From Rhizobiaceae bacterium (GTDB lineage Bacteria > Pseudomonadota > Alphaproteobacteria > Rhizobiales > Rhizobiaceae): a DNA stretch of 64,000 nucleotides. Positions within the stretch are counted from its first letter, which is position 1. Each line of letters starts with the position of its first letter. A program made the position numbers and the translations under genes. Under the pieces are notes generated by a model, which did no database searches, was not told where the DNA came from, and saw nothing but the letters and a program-made list of their open reading frames with translations. The DNA is taken from NCBI GenBank assembly GCA_017643495.1, contig JAEPNK010000001.1, forward strand, positions 1,345,623 through 1,409,622, written 5' to 3'. Of the stretch, positions 63,274 through 64,000 are shown piece after piece.

Positions 63274-64000
63274 TCAGGCCTTGCCAACACACTTCATCGC
63301 AAATGCATAGGAGCGCGCAGCATCTTCAAGTGCTGCAAACCGTCCGGATTTTCCGAAATGGCCGGAAGTCATGTTCGTACGGAGAAGCAATGCATTGCTG
63401 TCCGTTTTCATTGTGCGCAGTTTGGCAACCCATTTGGCCGGTTCCCAATATGTTACCCGCGGATCAGACACCCCGGCGGTTACCAGCATTGGGGGGTAAT
63501 CGGTCTTGCGAACATTGTCATATGGCGAATAGGAAGCGATGTCATTGTAAGCATCTACGCTTTCAATAGGATTGCCCCATTGTGACCATTCCCCGGGTGT
63601 GAGCGGCAATGTGTCATCGAGAATGGTATTCAGCACATCGACAAAGGGCACATCTGCAATCGCCCCGGCCAGGAGTTCCGGAGCCATGTTTACGGTAGCT
63701 CCAACCAGAAGTCCCCCGGCTGAACCACCCATGATCACAATATTCCCTTCACTGGTGAACCGGCTTTGTGCCAGGGTTTTTCCGGCTGCTATGAAATCGT
63801 GAAATGTGTTCGGCTTTTTCCCGAACTTGGCTGCTTCATACCAAGCCCGTCCTTTTTCCTCCCCGCCACGCACATGGGCCACGGCATAGACGAAGCCACG
63901 GTCGACCAGCGACAGGCGGTTGGTTGAAAAGGCTGCCGGCATGGACATGCCGTATGAACCATATCCATACAGCAGGCATGGGGCAGAGCCATCTAGCGGA
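63274..64000 (-). CDS. S9 family oligopeptidase B-like, 5' end beyond window
   Basis: C-terminal 242 residues of a prolyl-oligopeptidase family enzyme; the frame is open through LDGSAPCLLYGYGSYG to the window edge. Catalytic Ser in VIMGGSAGGLLVGATVN, Asp region GVSDPRVTYWEP and His in MTSGHFGKSGRF. NPWN-like GNPIESVDAYNDIASYSPYD is typical of oligopeptidase B. Cleaves short peptides after basic residues. Confidence 0.92.
   Translation of the reverse strand, partial: PLDGSAPCLLYGYGSYGMSMPAAFSTNRLSLVDRGFVYAVAHVRGGEEKGRAWYEAAKFGKKPNTFHDFIAAGKTLAQSRFTSEGNIVIMGGSAGGLLVGATVNMAPELLAGAIADVPFVDVLNTILDDTLPLTPGEWSQWGNPIESVDAYNDIASYSPYDNVRKTDYPPMLVTAGVSDPRVTYWEPAKWVAKLRTMKTDSNALLLRTNMTSGHFGKSGRFAALEDAARSYAFAMKCVGKA

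Overview
The window joins two kinds of DNA. Positions 1 to about 41550 are most of a temperate T7-like podovirus (Autographiviridae-type) inserted as a prophage, with every recognisable gene on the minus strand. From about 41551 to 64000 is ordinary chromosome of an alphaproteobacterium, most likely Hyphomicrobiales (Rhizobiales). That placement rests on the glnB-glnA pair, the cysG / DUF2849 / cysI / DUF934 / fpr block, a TIGR03808 Tat-exported protein, SoxR and sodB; I cannot name a genus.

The junction lies in a tRNA-Leu(UAG) gene. Its 5' half (41593 down to about 41551) is intact, then the sequence changes to phage DNA; the other att site, and probably the integrase, lie to the left of the window. 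Reading down from the junction, the phage shows T7 order: two small genes, single-subunit RNA polymerase (38252-40768), SSB, five tiny overlapping membrane proteins, endonuclease I, amidase, primase-helicase, DNA polymerase, 5'-3' exonuclease and small genes between them. Next come portal, scaffold, a holin-like gene, capsid, tail tubular A and B, internal virion proteins (one with two wall-degrading domains), a collagen-like tail fibre, small terminase, membrane genes and large terminase (ending at 7804). A gene-free stretch of about 1.2 kb (5973-7178) with repeats and host-type promoters looks like the former genome end. Below it is an accessory early region (1-5972) with ArdA antirestriction, an alpha/beta hydrolase and several unknown genes, many of them with their own phage promoter.

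About 18 copies of a motif that aligns without gaps to the T7 promoter lie before genes or gene groups. Three are fused to a start codon, so that the gene begins Met-Thr-Asp. The layout implies that in the virion the early region runs through the att site into the RNA polymerase gene, and that integration cuts this link. This could be how a T7-like phage stays silent as a lysogen.

The chromosomal part runs: nitrogen control (glnB, glnA with terminator), a D-amino-acid dehydrogenase-like enzyme, a DinB/TIGR03084 protein, a DUF2177 membrane protein, the siroheme/sulfite reduction block, PEP carboxylase, a hydantoinase-like protein, a Tat-exported beta-helix protein, a HerA/DUF853 ATPase, a RidA-soxR divergent pair with a SoxR box, a haloacid dehalogenase, Fe/Mn superoxide dismutase, two c-type cytochromes, and the 3' part of an S9 oligopeptidase cut by the window edge.
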